DNA of 5,594 bases. It comes from RGIG5270 sp045657185 (lineage in GTDB: Bacteria > Verrucomicrobiota > Lentisphaeria > Victivallales > Victivallaceae). Below the pieces are notes generated by a model. The model was not told where the DNA came from. It was given only the letters and a program-made list of their open reading frames with translations, and did no database searches. Positions 5,514-5,594 of the stretch are shown here, piece by piece. The stretch is taken from assembly GCA_045657185.1 (NCBI GenBank), contig JAZOSO010000119.1, positions 1-5,594 of the forward strand. The letters are read 5' to 3'. Made by a program: the position numbers and the translations under genes. Every line of letters begins with the position of its first letter. Position 1 is the first letter of the stretch.

Positions 5514-5536
5514 CAAACTGCGTTTGGAGTATTTTT
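5514..5536 (+). terminator. Weak terminator-like hairpin after the GH78-like gene
   Basis: CAAAC (5514-5518) pairs with GTTTG (5522-5526) around a 3-base loop. Five T residues at 5532-5536 follow after a 5-base gap. The stem is short and the T-run is displaced, so this is a weak candidate. Nothing else in 5511-5594 is firmly assignable. Confidence 0.25.
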
Positions 5537-5594
5537 ATGTATTATAAAGGCTCTGTTCCCAATATGGGGAGATAGCTGTATCTTGTGCTTTTTT

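Noticed and set aside
5537..5575. 12-codon reading frame with GGAG 7 bases upstream
   Set aside because: It is too short to judge, no family resemblance is visible, and the GGAG sits beside a weak hairpin that better explains the region.
5570..5594. AGATA-GCTG-TATCT hairpin followed by a T-run at the right edge
   Set aside because: The stem is only 5 A/T-rich pairs and the T-run starts 5 bases later at the truncated window end, so it cannot be called a terminator.

Overview
The window looks like a junction between ordinary bacterial chromosome (right) and an integrated mobile element (left). The chromosomal side holds serC and a cytoplasmic GH78-type glycosidase. The left side holds a D5/P4-family SF3 helicase gene of the kind found in phages, satellites and plasmids. 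A complete tRNA-Arg(CCG) gene lies between them with its 3' end facing the helicase, which is the usual geometry for an element inserted by a tyrosine recombinase into a tRNA 3' end. The moderately AT-rich DNA, good Shine-Dalgarno sequences, poly-A/T intergenic tracts and the serC plus rhamnosidase-like pairing would fit a gut or host-associated polysaccharide degrader. Victivallales/Lentisphaerota is my best guess, but this is an impression from protein style and not a demonstrated placement.

Layout: 1-182 is non-coding and holds a GC-rich inverted repeat beyond the helicase stop codon. 183-1583 (minus) is the SF3 helicase. 1584-1900 is a gene-free stretch packed with short ordered sequence elements: a promoter, a duplicated translation-start-like motif, tandem 10-bp repeats, a 24-bp imperfect dyad, an AT-only tract, TGTGGCA boxes spaced by 11 and 22 bp, an 8-bp inverted repeat, and a 10-bp-periodic repeat touching the tRNA 3' end. 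1901-1977 (minus) is tRNA-Arg(CCG) with encoded CCA. 1978-2159 is an AT-rich divergent promoter region. 2160-3230 (plus) is serC. 3248-3282 is a strong intrinsic terminator. 3300-5510 (plus) is the GH78-like glycosidase. 5511-5594 has only a weak terminator-like hairpin.

How it fits together: serC supplies serine (and often pyridoxal phosphate) biosynthesis, and the glycosidase probably trims imported oligosaccharides or glycosides in the cytoplasm. The two are separated by a terminator, so they are not a simple operon. The helicase and the repeat-rich region read most naturally as the replication and attachment end of a small integrative element. Its integrase and the second attachment site would lie to the left, outside the window. 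The repeat-rich region (about 1640-1900) is the part most deserving a second look.
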